IMG/VR virus record: IMGVR_UViG_3300026518_000680
Coordinates: 1 to 31,011 of that record
Direction: 5' to 3' (one strand)
Length of the DNA: 31,011 bases
Source of the DNA: a virus
Numbering within the stretch: the first letter of the stretch is position 1; each line of letters opens with the position of its first letter. The position numbers and the translations under genes were made by a program. Shown piece by piece: positions 14,840 to 22,246 of this stretch. A model generated the notes under the pieces. The model ran no database searches, was not told the origin of the DNA, and was given only the letters and a program-made list of their open reading frames with translations.

Positions 14840-15199
14840 TCAGCCGGCATCCACGGGCTCGGGGCCCTTCTCCCGGAGGGCGTGGTACTCAGTCATCGCG
14901 TCCAGGTAGCAGTCGCCGCTGGCGGCGTGGTTGGTGTCGCCGCGGCGCTCGACGATGCTGCGCTCCTTCAGGAACGCCAGGGCCACGGCGGCCTGGGTCC
15001 ACGCGACCCGCTCGGCTCCGGCGATCTGGTTCAGGGTCCGCTGGTCGCTGTCGCGGCCGTCGAAGTGGTGCGCGACGGCTTGGAGTGTGTCGAGCGAGCA
15101 GCGGTGCTCGTACTGGTGGCCGTCGGTGCTGACGCGGGTGCGGACGAGCGCGCCCTCGGCGTCGATGCGGAAGTGCTCGATCGGGTGGCGGCGGTTCAT
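14840..15199 (-). CDS. Small hypothetical protein, 119 aa
   Basis: No recognised family. The sequence opens MNRRHPIEHFRIDAEGALV and has a short basic and histidine-containing N-terminus, then a helical stretch (SLDTLQAVAHHF, LNQIAGAERVAWTQAAVALAFLKERSIVERRG) that looks like a small winged helix, so DNA or RNA binding is possible. No cysteine cluster or membrane segment. ATG 15199 has GGAAGG seven bases upstream and overlaps the stop of the zinc-ribbon gene by four bases, so both are coupled. The frame continues upstream of this ATG, but only as a shadow of the neighbouring gene. A terminator follows. Confidence 0.65.
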   Translation of the reverse strand: MNRRHPIEHFRIDAEGALVRTRVSTDGHQYEHRCSLDTLQAVAHHFDGRDSDQRTLNQIAGAERVAWTQAAVALAFLKERSIVERRGDTNHAASGDCYLDAMTEYHALREKGPEPVDAG

Positions 15200-15393
15200 G
15201 CCTCGGCCTTCCGCTCGCGAGTTGGGTCGCCCTCGCGCCAGATGAGGCCCGGCCCCGGGTCGTACCGGCAGCCGCAGGTATTGCACTCGACGACGTCGTC
15301 CTCGACCCAGATCAGGAGGTCCATCTCCCGTTCGCCGCACCAGGGGCAGGCGAAGCCGGGCTCGACGGGGGTGCTGTCGTGCTGATCGGTCAT
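15196..15393 (-). CDS. Small zinc-ribbon protein, 65 aa
   Basis: Four-cysteine zinc ribbon covering nearly the whole protein: CPWCG near residue 16 and CNTCG near 37, with acidic and aromatic residues between (LLIWVEDDVVE) and a basic C-terminus. GGGAG lies eight bases before ATG 15393. Small zinc ribbons of this kind are often adaptors in transcription or replication complexes; nothing more specific can be read. It is flanked by a four-base overlap with the 119-aa gene and a three-base gap after the histone-like gene. Confidence 0.75.
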   Translation of the reverse strand: MTDQHDSTPVEPGFACPWCGEREMDLLIWVEDDVVECNTCGCRYDPGPGLIWREGDPTRERKAEA

Positions 15394-15396
15394 GGT

Positions 15397-16059
15397 TCAA
15401 GCTCCCTTCTTCGTCTGGTGCCCGGCTTCGAAGAGCCCGCGGTCGGCCTTGCGGAAGCGGGCCGCATCGCCCTTCTTGGCGATCTCGCGGGTCATCGCGG
15501 CGTAGAGCGTGGCCTCGGGCGTCTTGCCGTTGGTCTTCCAGCCGGCGGCGATCGCTCGCTCGGCGATCTGCTTGGCCTTGAGCGGCTCGCCGGCGTCGGC
15601 GAGGACCTTCGCGGCGAGGTCAAGGCCGCTGGGCTTGCGGTCTGCCTCGCGCTTCTTCGCGGCGGTCTTCGGTCGCTTCGAGCGCGGGATCGTGACGCCA
15701 TCGGCGAGGTTGCCCTTCTTGATCGCATCAACCGTCTTGGCCGCGTCCGACTCCGCCATCGCCCGCTCACTCGGCGTCATGCCGTCCTTGCTCGCGGCCC
15801 GCTGGTCGCGCTTGGTCGCGTTCTCCTGGTCGGCCGCCGCGATGGCCTTGAGGTTGGCGTCGACGCTCGCCTTCGCGTCAGCCAGGGCCCGCTTGGTCTT
15901 GGCAGCGCCCTCGGCCCGGGCGGCGCTCGCGGACATGCGGGGCGACTTCTTCGCCGGGGCCTTCTTCGCGGGTGCCTTCTTCGGCTGCGTCTTGCGCGTC
16001 GTGGTCTTCTTGGTCGTGTTCGTGGTGGCCGTCTTCTTGGTGGTGGTCTTCTTCGCCAT
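15397..16059 (-). CDS. Histone-like HARE-HTH protein with lysine-rich tail, 220 aa
   Basis: DNA-binding protein with two parts. Residues 1-40 are Lys/Thr/Ala-rich with repeated KKAPAKKAPAKK units, like eukaryotic H1 tails and bacterial histone-like proteins. Residues about 148-215 form a HARE-HTH (winged-helix) domain: LDLAAKVLADAGEPLKAKQIA, AAGWKTNGKTPEATLYAAM, then a final strand RKADRGLFE. The middle (45-145) is a charged, probably helical linker. AAGGAGT lies about seven bases before ATG 16059. The family is known from bacterial nucleoid proteins and restriction-linked regulators, and similar proteins with K-rich tails are common in planctomycetes. In a phage it may compact DNA, shield it from host factors or regulate genes. 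It is isolated from the upstream gene by a terminator. Confidence 0.85.
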   Translation of the reverse strand: MAKKTTTKKTATTNTTKKTTTRKTQPKKAPAKKAPAKKSPRMSASAARAEGAAKTKRALADAKASVDANLKAIAAADQENATKRDQRAASKDGMTPSERAMAESDAAKTVDAIKKGNLADGVTIPRSKRPKTAAKKREADRKPSGLDLAAKVLADAGEPLKAKQIAERAIAAGWKTNGKTPEATLYAAMTREIAKKGDAARFRKADRGLFEAGHQTKKGA

Positions 16060-16078
16060 GTCGGTACTCCTTGGGGTT

Positions 16079-16112
16079 CCAAAAACAGCGAAGCCCGCGA
16101 CGAGCGGGCTTC
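16079..16112 (-). terminator. Rho-independent terminator after the DUF6900-like gene
   Basis: On the minus strand GAAGCCCGC, a 5-base loop and GCGGGCTTC form a perfect 9-bp stem (plus 16090-16112), followed by GCTG and TTTTT. It begins at the stop codon of the 74-aa gene, so that mRNA ends before the histone-like gene. The clearest intrinsic terminator in the window. Confidence 0.85.
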
Positions 16113-16335
16113 AGAGGGGGCGGATCTCGATATCCCGGTCACACGCCGGGCAGGTGGTTCGTGTTGGCGGTGCCGCCTTGCGGCCCGCTTCGTACGCCCG
16201 TTCGAGGGCGTCCTTGATGGACCAGACCGCGTGCTCGTGGAAGTCGAGGCTGTCCATCCGGCGGGCCTCGAGCGTTTCGAGGTCGAGGACCTCGCGGGCG
16301 ATGCGGTTGATGGCGTTGTCGCGTGCGTTCGGCAT
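16111..16335 (-). CDS. DUF6900-like small protein, 74 aa
   Basis: Short protein whose core AINRIAREVLDLETLEARRMDSLDFHEHAVWSIKDALERAYEAGRKAA resembles DUF6900 proteins of plasmids and phages, in which SLDFH and VW-A---AY-AG are conserved. The family has no known biochemical function. The C-terminus adds CPAC and DIEI, a possible half zinc site that could be completed in a dimer. ATG 16335 is chosen because GGAGA lies upstream and the family begins near here; the open frame continues to 16386 without support. It is transcribed away from the terminase genes, from the divergent gap at 16336-16466. Confidence 0.75.
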   Translation of the reverse strand: MPNARDNAINRIAREVLDLETLEARRMDSLDFHEHAVWSIKDALERAYEAGRKAAPPTRTTCPACDRDIEIRPL

Positions 16336-16466
16336 GGTCGTCTCCGTCGTTCGCGGCGGCGGGCATTCGCCCCGCGTGTGACACATGAAGCCACGACATC
16401 GCCGGCAAGGGAAGGCGTTGCGCCCTTCATTTCTCGATGTTTCCGAGATTCTGCGGGAGGTGCGGC

Positions 16467-16715
16467 GTGACTCCCGAACATGCGCCTAGTCCCGGCGGCA
16501 AGCCCGGCCTGAACCCCGCCGCGCTGCGCGTTGAAGACGCCGCGAAGGTGCTCTCCCGCATGGGCGGGAAGCCCGTCACCGCGGACATGCTCGAGGCGGA
16601 CATCGACGCCGGCGCGCCGACGAACGTCGATGGGAGCATCAACCTCGTGCACTACGCGGCGTGGCTGGTGCGCGAGATGAGCGCCGGGGCGGCAGGGGGT
16701 GGCCGTGCCGATTGA
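16467..16715 (+). CDS. Small-terminase-like DNA-binding protein, 82 aa
   Basis: Start GTG 16467 has GGGAGG (16455-16460) six bases upstream; an ATG at 16437 is possible but lacks a site. The protein starts with a Gly/Pro-rich stretch, then LRVEDAAKVLSRM, VTADMLEADIDAGAP and INLVHYAAWLVREM. The same pattern (VI----L-----AG, then VDLFRYVAWLA) is found in the first 65 residues of the large terminase that follows. Its place directly before terL and its small HTH-like size suggest a terminase small subunit or a DNA-recognition domain working with terL. It overlaps terL by 17 bases. No biochemical motif is present, so the role is inferred. Confidence 0.65.
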   Translation: MTPEHAPSPGGKPGLNPAALRVEDAAKVLSRMGGKPVTADMLEADIDAGAPTNVDGSINLVHYAAWLVREMSAGAAGGGRAD

Positions 16716-18978
16716 CCCGCGGCAACTCCGTCCCGGCGAGCTGTGCCGGCTACTGAACTCCACCCCGCTGGGCGAGGTGATCAGCGAGCGGCAGCTGCAC
16801 CGTCACCGCACGCGCGCGGGGTTTCGCGTCGCTGCGGACGGGGACACCGGTCGCGTGGACCTGTTCCGGTACGTCGCGTGGCTCGCGGCCGTGCGACACG
16901 AGCCGAAGCCCGACCCGACCGAGGCCGAGGATTACGAGGCGTACCGCGACCGCAAGGCCCGCGAAGCGAGGGCGATGTCGCTGTCGGGCCGTGACATCGG
17001 CGAGTTGCCCGACGTAGCGGACGCGGCCCGGAAGGGCCGTGCCCGGGGCGACTTCCGGTTCTTCTGCGAGGCGTACTTCCCCCAGACGTTCCACCTGCGG
17101 TGGTCCGCCGACCACCTGAAGGTGATCTCCAAGATCGAGCAGGCGGTGCTCGAGGGCGGGCTGTTCGCGATGGCGATGCCCCGCGGCAGCGGGAAGACGA
17201 GTCTCTGCGAGACCGCGTGCCTCTGGGCCATGGTCTACGGACACCGCGGCTTCGTCGCGCTGATCGGCTCGGATGAAGAGCACGCCGCCGACATGCTCGA
17301 ATCGATCAAGGCCGAGCTGGAGAACAGCGAGCTGCTCGCGGCCGACTTCCCGGAGGTCTGCCACCCGATCCGCTCGTTGGAGGGGATCACCCAGCGAGCC
17401 GCCGGGCAGCTCTACCGCGGCAGGCAGACGCACATCGGGTGGACGGCGAAGGAGATCGTGCTGCCGACGATTGAGGGGTGCGAGGCGTCGGGGGCGATCA
17501 TCCGCGTCGCGGGAATCACGGGCCGGATCCGAGGCATGAAGTTCAAGCGGGCGGATGGCCAGAGCGTCCGGCCGTCGCTGGTGCTGATCGACGACCCGCA
17601 GACCGACGAGAGCGCCCGCAGCCCAAGCCAGTGCGCCAACCGCGAGCGGGTGCTGGCCGGCGCGGTGCTCGGCCTCGCCGGGCCGGGCGAGAAGATCGCC
17701 GGGCTCATGACGCTCACGGTGGTTCGTCCCGACGACCTGGCCGATCGGCTGCTCGACCGGGACAAGCACCCGCAGTGGCAGGGCGAACGGACGAAGATGG
17801 TGTACGCGTTCCCTGACGACGAGGCGCTTTGGTCCAAGTACGCGGAGATGCGCGCCGACGGTCTGCGTGCTGACAAGGGCCTTGCCGCCGCGACCCGGTT
17901 CTACAAGCGCAATCGGAAGGCGATGGATCGTGGCGCGGAGACCGCATGGCCCGAGCGATACAACCACGACGAGGCGTCGGCGATCCAGCACGCGATGAAC
18001 CTCCGCCTCCAGGACGAGGCGGCATTCTTCGCGGAGTACCAGAACGAGCCGCTGCCCGAGGTTGAGGCCGACGACGACCTGCTGACCGCAGAGCAGATCG
18101 CGTCGAAGACGAACGGCATGGCTCGGGGCATTGTGCCGATCGCCTGCACGCGTGCGACAGCATTCATCGACGTGCAGGGGAAACTGCTGTACTGGCTGGT
18201 TGCCGGTTGGGAGGACGACTTTACGGGCTACGTGCTCGACTACGGGGCATGGCCCGATCAGAAGCAGGCGTACTTCACGCTCCGGGATGCCAAGCGGACC
18301 CTTTCGACCGCCACGCCACGGGCTGGTCAGGAAGGAGCGATCTACGCCGGCCTGGAGGCGTTGACCGACCATCTGCTCGGGAAGGCGTGGCGTCGCGACG
18401 ACGGGACGGACTTTCGTATCGAGCGGTGCTTGGTCGACGCGAACTGGGGCGCATCGACGGACGTCGTCTACCAGTTCTGCCGGCAGAGCGGGTTTGGCGG
18501 GATCGTGATGCCGAGCCATGGGCGGTACGTCGGGGCGAGCAGCATCCCCTTCAGCGACTACAAACGGAAGCGCGGCGAGCGGGTCGGACTTAACTGGCGC
18601 GTCCCTGTGGTGACGGGCAAGCGTGCGATCCGTCACGCTCTCTACGACACGAACTACTGGAAGAGCTTCGTGCACGCGCGGCTCGCCGTGCCGATGGGCG
18701 ACCCTGGGTACCTGTCATTCTTCGGGCGCGACGCCGAAGCGCACCGGCTGGTGGCAGAGCACCTGACTGCGGAGTATCGAGTCAAGACCGAGGGACGCGG
18801 GCGGACCGTCGACGAGTGGAAGATCCGCGTGGCGGGCATCGACAACCACTGGCTTGACTGCCTGGTCGGCTCGGCGGTGGCAGCATCCATGCAGGGCGCG
18901 GTGCTGTTCGGAACAGATGTGAGGACACCAACTCGTCCACGCCTCAAGTTGTCATCGGTCCAGCGCAGCCGCACCTGA
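16699..18978 (+). CDS. Terminase large subunit (GpA-like), 759 aa
   Basis: DNA-packaging motor. Residues 1-65 are an HTH-like domain related to the small gene before it. The ATPase follows: FFCEAYFPQTF, Walker A PRGSGKT (161-167), Walker B LVLIDD with the acidic pair at 298-299, and a coupling region AGLMTLTVV. The nuclease domain has FIDVQG (near 488) with the first metal-binding Asp, CLVDANWG with the second, and the closing NHWLDC. This order matches phage lambda GpA-type terminases. GTG 16699 is used; GTG 16705 two codons later is equally possible because AGGGGG precedes both. The C-terminus ends with a basic tail. A lambda-type portal follows, consistent with a GpA system. Confidence 0.92.
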   Translation: MAVPIDPRQLRPGELCRLLNSTPLGEVISERQLHRHRTRAGFRVAADGDTGRVDLFRYVAWLAAVRHEPKPDPTEAEDYEAYRDRKAREARAMSLSGRDIGELPDVADAARKGRARGDFRFFCEAYFPQTFHLRWSADHLKVISKIEQAVLEGGLFAMAMPRGSGKTSLCETACLWAMVYGHRGFVALIGSDEEHAADMLESIKAELENSELLAADFPEVCHPIRSLEGITQRAAGQLYRGRQTHIGWTAKEIVLPTIEGCEASGAIIRVAGITGRIRGMKFKRADGQSVRPSLVLIDDPQTDESARSPSQCANRERVLAGAVLGLAGPGEKIAGLMTLTVVRPDDLADRLLDRDKHPQWQGERTKMVYAFPDDEALWSKYAEMRADGLRADKGLAAATRFYKRNRKAMDRGAETAWPERYNHDEASAIQHAMNLRLQDEAAFFAEYQNEPLPEVEADDDLLTAEQIASKTNGMARGIVPIACTRATAFIDVQGKLLYWLVAGWEDDFTGYVLDYGAWPDQKQAYFTLRDAKRTLSTATPRAGQEGAIYAGLEALTDHLLGKAWRRDDGTDFRIERCLVDANWGASTDVVYQFCRQSGFGGIVMPSHGRYVGASSIPFSDYKRKRGERVGLNWRVPVVTGKRAIRHALYDTNYWKSFVHARLAVPMGDPGYLSFFGRDAEAHRLVAEHLTAEYRVKTEGRGRTVDEWKIRVAGIDNHWLDCLVGSAVAASMQGAVLFGTDVRTPTRPRLKLSSVQRSRT

Positions 18979-19000
18979 TCGGGGTCGTTTCAAAGTCGGT

Positions 19001-19031
19001 GCGACACTTTGGCGGGTCGTGCAGATGTAGA
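19001..19031 (+). promoter_or_regulatory. Bipartite motif, copy 2 (candidate phage-sigma promoter)
   Basis: GCGACAC (19001-19007), nine bases, TCGTGCAGATGTAGA (19017-19031), identical in both boxes and spacing to 3152-3182. The next ATG is at 19037, again six bases after the motif. The nine bases between the boxes differ completely between the copies, as expected for a two-box protein site rather than a general duplication. Confidence 0.6.
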
Positions 19032-19036
19032 AGGCG

Positions 19037-19270
19037 ATGGCAGAGCCTTCTTCCAACACCCCCGACCTCGACCAAGCGATCGCCGAGAACGCCGCCGGGC
19101 CCGCGAAGGCGTCGGTGGACGGTCAGTCGGTCGAGCAGCACCCGCTGCCCGATGTGATCGAGGCCGACCGCTACCGCGAGTCCAAGAAGGCGTCGCGGAA
19201 GCCCGGGATCGGCATCCGGTTTTCCAAGCTGGTCCCGCCGGGAACGGAAGACCACGGGGGTGCGGCCTGA
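19037..19270 (+). CDS. Small protein between terminase and portal, 77 aa
   Basis: Short charged protein with an Ala/Ser-rich, probably flexible N-terminus and a compact core DVIEADRYRESKKASRKPGIGIRFSKLVPPGTE at about 37-70. The (I/V)EADRY and RF-KLVPPG pattern recurs in small proteins encoded just before portal genes. By position it could be a head-completion (gpW-like) protein, but sequence similarity to gpW is not clear to me. ATG 19037 lies directly after the bipartite motif and has no well-spaced ribosome site, which fits a leaderless start. The stop overlaps the portal ATG. Confidence 0.75.
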   Translation: MAEPSSNTPDLDQAIAENAAGPAKASVDGQSVEQHPLPDVIEADRYRESKKASRKPGIGIRFSKLVPPGTEDHGGAA

Positions 19271-20763
19271 TGCTCGGCGGCCTCCTCCGCAAATCGAAGC
19301 GCTCCGCCAAGGCCGAAGCCACAGCGCGGCCCGTCGTCGTACGGGCCCGGTTCGACTCGGCGCAGACGACGCCGGACAACCGCCGGCACTGGGCCGCGGC
19401 CGATGGCCTCGCGCCCAACGCCGCGGTCAGCCCCGAAGTGCGCCGGATCCTGCGCAACCGTGCCCGGTACGAGGTCGCCAACAACAGCTACGCCAAGGGC
19501 ATCGTGCTCACGCTCGCCAACGACACGGTGGGCACCGGGCCGCGGCTCCAGATGCTCACCGACGATCCGAAGGCCAACGCCCGCGTCGAGGACGCGTTCA
19601 GCGAGTGGGCCGCCGCGGTCGATCTTGCCGGGCTGCTCCGCACGATGCGGATGGGCCGGGCGGAGTCGGGCGAGTGCTTCTGCATGCTGACCAGCAGCCC
19701 GCGGATCGACCACGCGGTGAAGCTCGACCCGCGGCTCATCGAGCCGGATCAGGTGACGAGCCCGCTGGTGCGGACCGGACGCGCTGGCACGGACAACATC
19801 GACGGCGTCGTGCTTGATGCTTCGGGGCACCCGGCGGGGTACTACGTGCTGCGTCGACATCCCGGGGACACGGCGTCTTGGACGCGCGGACGCAGCGGAC
19901 CGTTCGAGTTCGACACGGTGCCCGCGGGCGCGATGATCCACTACTTCCGCGCCGACCGTCCGGGCCAGCGGCGCGGGATCCCGGATATCACGCCGGCGCT
20001 ACCGCTGTTCGCGCAGCTGCGCCGGTACACGCTCGCGGTGATCGCCGCGGCGGAGACCGCCGCCGACTTCGCGGCCGTGCTCTACACCGATGCGCCGGCC
20101 AACGGCGAGGCGGACCCGCTCGAGCCCATGGACATGGTGGGACTCGAGAAGCGGCTCGCGACGGTGCTGCCGGGCGGGTGGAAGCTCGGGCAGATCCACG
20201 CCGAGCAGCCGGCGACGACCTACGCGGAGTTCAAGCGGGAGATCCTCAACGAGATCGCGCGCTGTCTGAGCATGCCGTTCAACGTCGCGGCTGGGAACAG
20301 CTCGGGGTACAACTACGCCTCGGGCCGGCTGGACCACCAGACGTACTTCAAGAGCATCCGCGTCGAGCAGCACCAGATGCAGGTGTCGGTGCTCGACCGC
20401 ATCCTCGCGGCGTGGTTCGCCGAGGCGGCGCTGGTTGAGGGTCTGCTGCCGCAGGCTCTTCGTGCTCGCAACGCGGTGACACCGCATGCCTGGTTCTGGG
20501 ACGGCGTCGAGCACGTCGACCCGGCCAAGGAAGCCAGCGCGCAAGCGACACGGCTTGCGAACCACACGACAACGCTCGCCGCCGAGTACGCGCGGCAGGG
20601 CCGGGACTGGGAAGACGAGCTGCGGCAGCGCGCCAAGGAAGCGTTGCTGATGCGCGAGCTCGGTCTCGCGGCGGCGGACGCTGCGCCGACCTCTCCGCAC
20701 ACACCAACAGACGACACCGAAGAGCAGGACGCGCTCGACGAGAGCCGCAAGGAGGCCGCATGA
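19270..20763 (+). CDS. Lambda-family portal protein, 497 aa
   Basis: Forms the dodecameric channel at the head vertex through which DNA enters. Family features: RARYEVANNSYAKGIVLTLANDTVGTGPRLQM near 66-97, the segment ESGECFCML, IHYF-ADRPGQRRGIP (about 218-233) and the late motif MPFN(V)AAGNSSGYNYASGRLDHQTYFKS, all typical of lambda GpB-type portals. The C-terminus carries an acidic tail (DDTEEQDALDE). Start ATG 19270 overlaps the stop of the small gene; the longer open frame upstream is a shadow. Length is normal for the family. The stop overlaps the protease start. Confidence 0.93.
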   Translation: MLGGLLRKSKRSAKAEATARPVVVRARFDSAQTTPDNRRHWAAADGLAPNAAVSPEVRRILRNRARYEVANNSYAKGIVLTLANDTVGTGPRLQMLTDDPKANARVEDAFSEWAAAVDLAGLLRTMRMGRAESGECFCMLTSSPRIDHAVKLDPRLIEPDQVTSPLVRTGRAGTDNIDGVVLDASGHPAGYYVLRRHPGDTASWTRGRSGPFEFDTVPAGAMIHYFRADRPGQRRGIPDITPALPLFAQLRRYTLAVIAAAETAADFAAVLYTDAPANGEADPLEPMDMVGLEKRLATVLPGGWKLGQIHAEQPATTYAEFKREILNEIARCLSMPFNVAAGNSSGYNYASGRLDHQTYFKSIRVEQHQMQVSVLDRILAAWFAEAALVEGLLPQALRARNAVTPHAWFWDGVEHVDPAKEASAQATRLANHTTTLAAEYARQGRDWEDELRQRAKEALLMRELGLAAADAAPTSPHTPTDDTEEQDALDESRKEAA

Positions 20764-21986
20764 TCGCTGTGAACCCCAACGTGAACCCGATGTTCATCGC
20801 CGCCGCGGCGGACGATGTGCTCAGCGACGACCAGAAGTCCGTGGCGTTGACCGCCCGGGCGGAGATCGACCTGTCGGCGGCGGCCGAAGCGGATCAGACT
20901 GAGCCGCTGCCGCGGTTCCGCATGGTGGCCTACACCGGGGAGGCGATGCGCCTCGCGGGCTGGCGGCACCCCGTGGTCATCGACCTCGCGGGGCTGTCCG
21001 TCCCGTCGCAGAACCGACCGATCCGGTTCGGGCACGACGCCCAAGCCGGCGTCGGTCACACCGACGCGATCGGTGTTGACGGCGGACAGCTTGTCGCGTC
21101 GGGCGTGATCAGCCGCGACACGGCCGCGGCCAAGGAGGTCGTGGCGTCGAGCCGGAACGGCTTCCCGTGGCAGGCCTCGGTCGGGGCGTCGGTGGACGAG
21201 TTCGAGTTCGTCCGTCCGAACCAGACCGTCACCGTGAACGGGCGTGAGTTCACCGGGCCGGTCAACGTCGTGAGGCGATCGACGCTCGGAGAGATCAGCT
21301 TCGTCGACCTCGGGGCCGACGGGCGGACGAGCGCGACGATCGCGGCATCGGCAGGTGCGGAGTCCGCCGGCGATGACGACTCGCTTCGGACTGATCCGGA
21401 CGCCGGCGGCGGCCCGGATCTCGTCGCCCAGATGCGGGCCGAGGCCGCGGCGGAGACCGAGCGGATCAACGCCGTCCGCCGCATTTGCGCCGGCGAGCAC
21501 CGCGACCTGGAAGCCCGCGCGATCCGCGAGGGCTGGGACGCGACGCGCTGCGAACTCGAGGTCCTCCGGGCGAGCCGCCCGAAGGCCCCGGCGGCGCATG
21601 TGCCCACCAACCTCGTCACCGATGGCGTGCTCCAGGCCGCCTGCATGCTCAGCGGTCGGATCCAGCAGCCCGAGCGGTTCTGCGAGGAGCAGGATCTCGA
21701 CGCCGCGAGCAAGCGGTTCGGCCAGACGCTCGGTCTCCAGGAGCTGCTCCTTGAGGCGGCTTGGGCCAACGGGTACTCGGGGCGGACGTTCCGGGACTGG
21801 TCGGCGGTGATGGACGCGGCGTTCGGTCGCGGCATCGAGGCGGCGGGCTCGACCGTGAGCATCGGCGGCATCCTCTCAAACGTCGCCAACAAGTTCCTCC
21901 TCGACGGCTTCAACAGCGTCGAGCGCACCTGGCGGAACATCGCCGCGATCCGCAGCGTCACCGACTTCAAGACCGTCACGAGCTGA
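20760..21986 (+). CDS. Prohead protease fused to a truncated gpT-like major capsid protein, 408 aa
   Basis: Residues about 45-200 are a prohead protease: RFGHD supplies the catalytic His, FPWQASVGAS the Ser, and LGEISFVDLGAD the closing strand. After a helical scaffold-like linker (205-335) the capsid part begins with the N-arm of Mu gpT-like proteins: ILSNVANKFLLDGFNSVERTWRNIAAI and DFKTVTS. There it stops. Related capsid proteins continue for roughly another 250-300 residues, which hold the shell domains. The next open sequence, in another frame, is a different gene that seems to lack its own beginning. I infer that an internal deletion removed the rest of the capsid gene and several following genes. 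AAGGAGG lies four bases before ATG 20760. Confidence 0.85.
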   Translation: MIAVNPNVNPMFIAAAADDVLSDDQKSVALTARAEIDLSAAAEADQTEPLPRFRMVAYTGEAMRLAGWRHPVVIDLAGLSVPSQNRPIRFGHDAQAGVGHTDAIGVDGGQLVASGVISRDTAAAKEVVASSRNGFPWQASVGASVDEFEFVRPNQTVTVNGREFTGPVNVVRRSTLGEISFVDLGADGRTSATIAASAGAESAGDDDSLRTDPDAGGGPDLVAQMRAEAAAETERINAVRRICAGEHRDLEARAIREGWDATRCELEVLRASRPKAPAAHVPTNLVTDGVLQAACMLSGRIQQPERFCEEQDLDAASKRFGQTLGLQELLLEAAWANGYSGRTFRDWSAVMDAAFGRGIEAAGSTVSIGGILSNVANKFLLDGFNSVERTWRNIAAIRSVTDFKTVTS

Positions 21987-22246
21987 CGCTCCGCGAACTG
22001 ATGACGATGGCCGAGGCCCGTCAGCGGCACGACTGGTCGATGGCGAGCAGCGTGATGGCGCTCCTCGCGAGCGTCCACCGCGACCCGAAGAAGCGGCGCG
22101 CGTTCAAGCCCAGCGACTTCGACCCGTTCGCCAGGAAGGCCGACTCGGGTCAGCCGATCCCCGTCGACGTGCGGGTGCTCAAGGACGTGTTCATCAGGAA
22201 GCAGAGACACGACGACACCGAGCAGGGAGGCTCACATGAAGGTTGA
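21980..22246 (+). pseudogene. Small phage protein, probably 5'-truncated (81 aa from ATG 22001)
   Basis: A conserved-looking ORF reads ELTLRELMTMAEARQRHDW, VMALLASVHRDPKK and FKPSDFDPF. Similarity to the family as I recall it begins before the first ATG (22001): the ELTLREL block is encoded at 21980-22000, immediately after the capsid frame ends, with no start codon in front. So the true start was probably lost in the same event that cut the capsid gene. An ATG at 22001 or 22007 could still be used, but without a ribosome site. The product may be a tail-assembly or head-tail protein; the function is not known. It overlaps the next gene by eleven bases. Confidence 0.55.
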
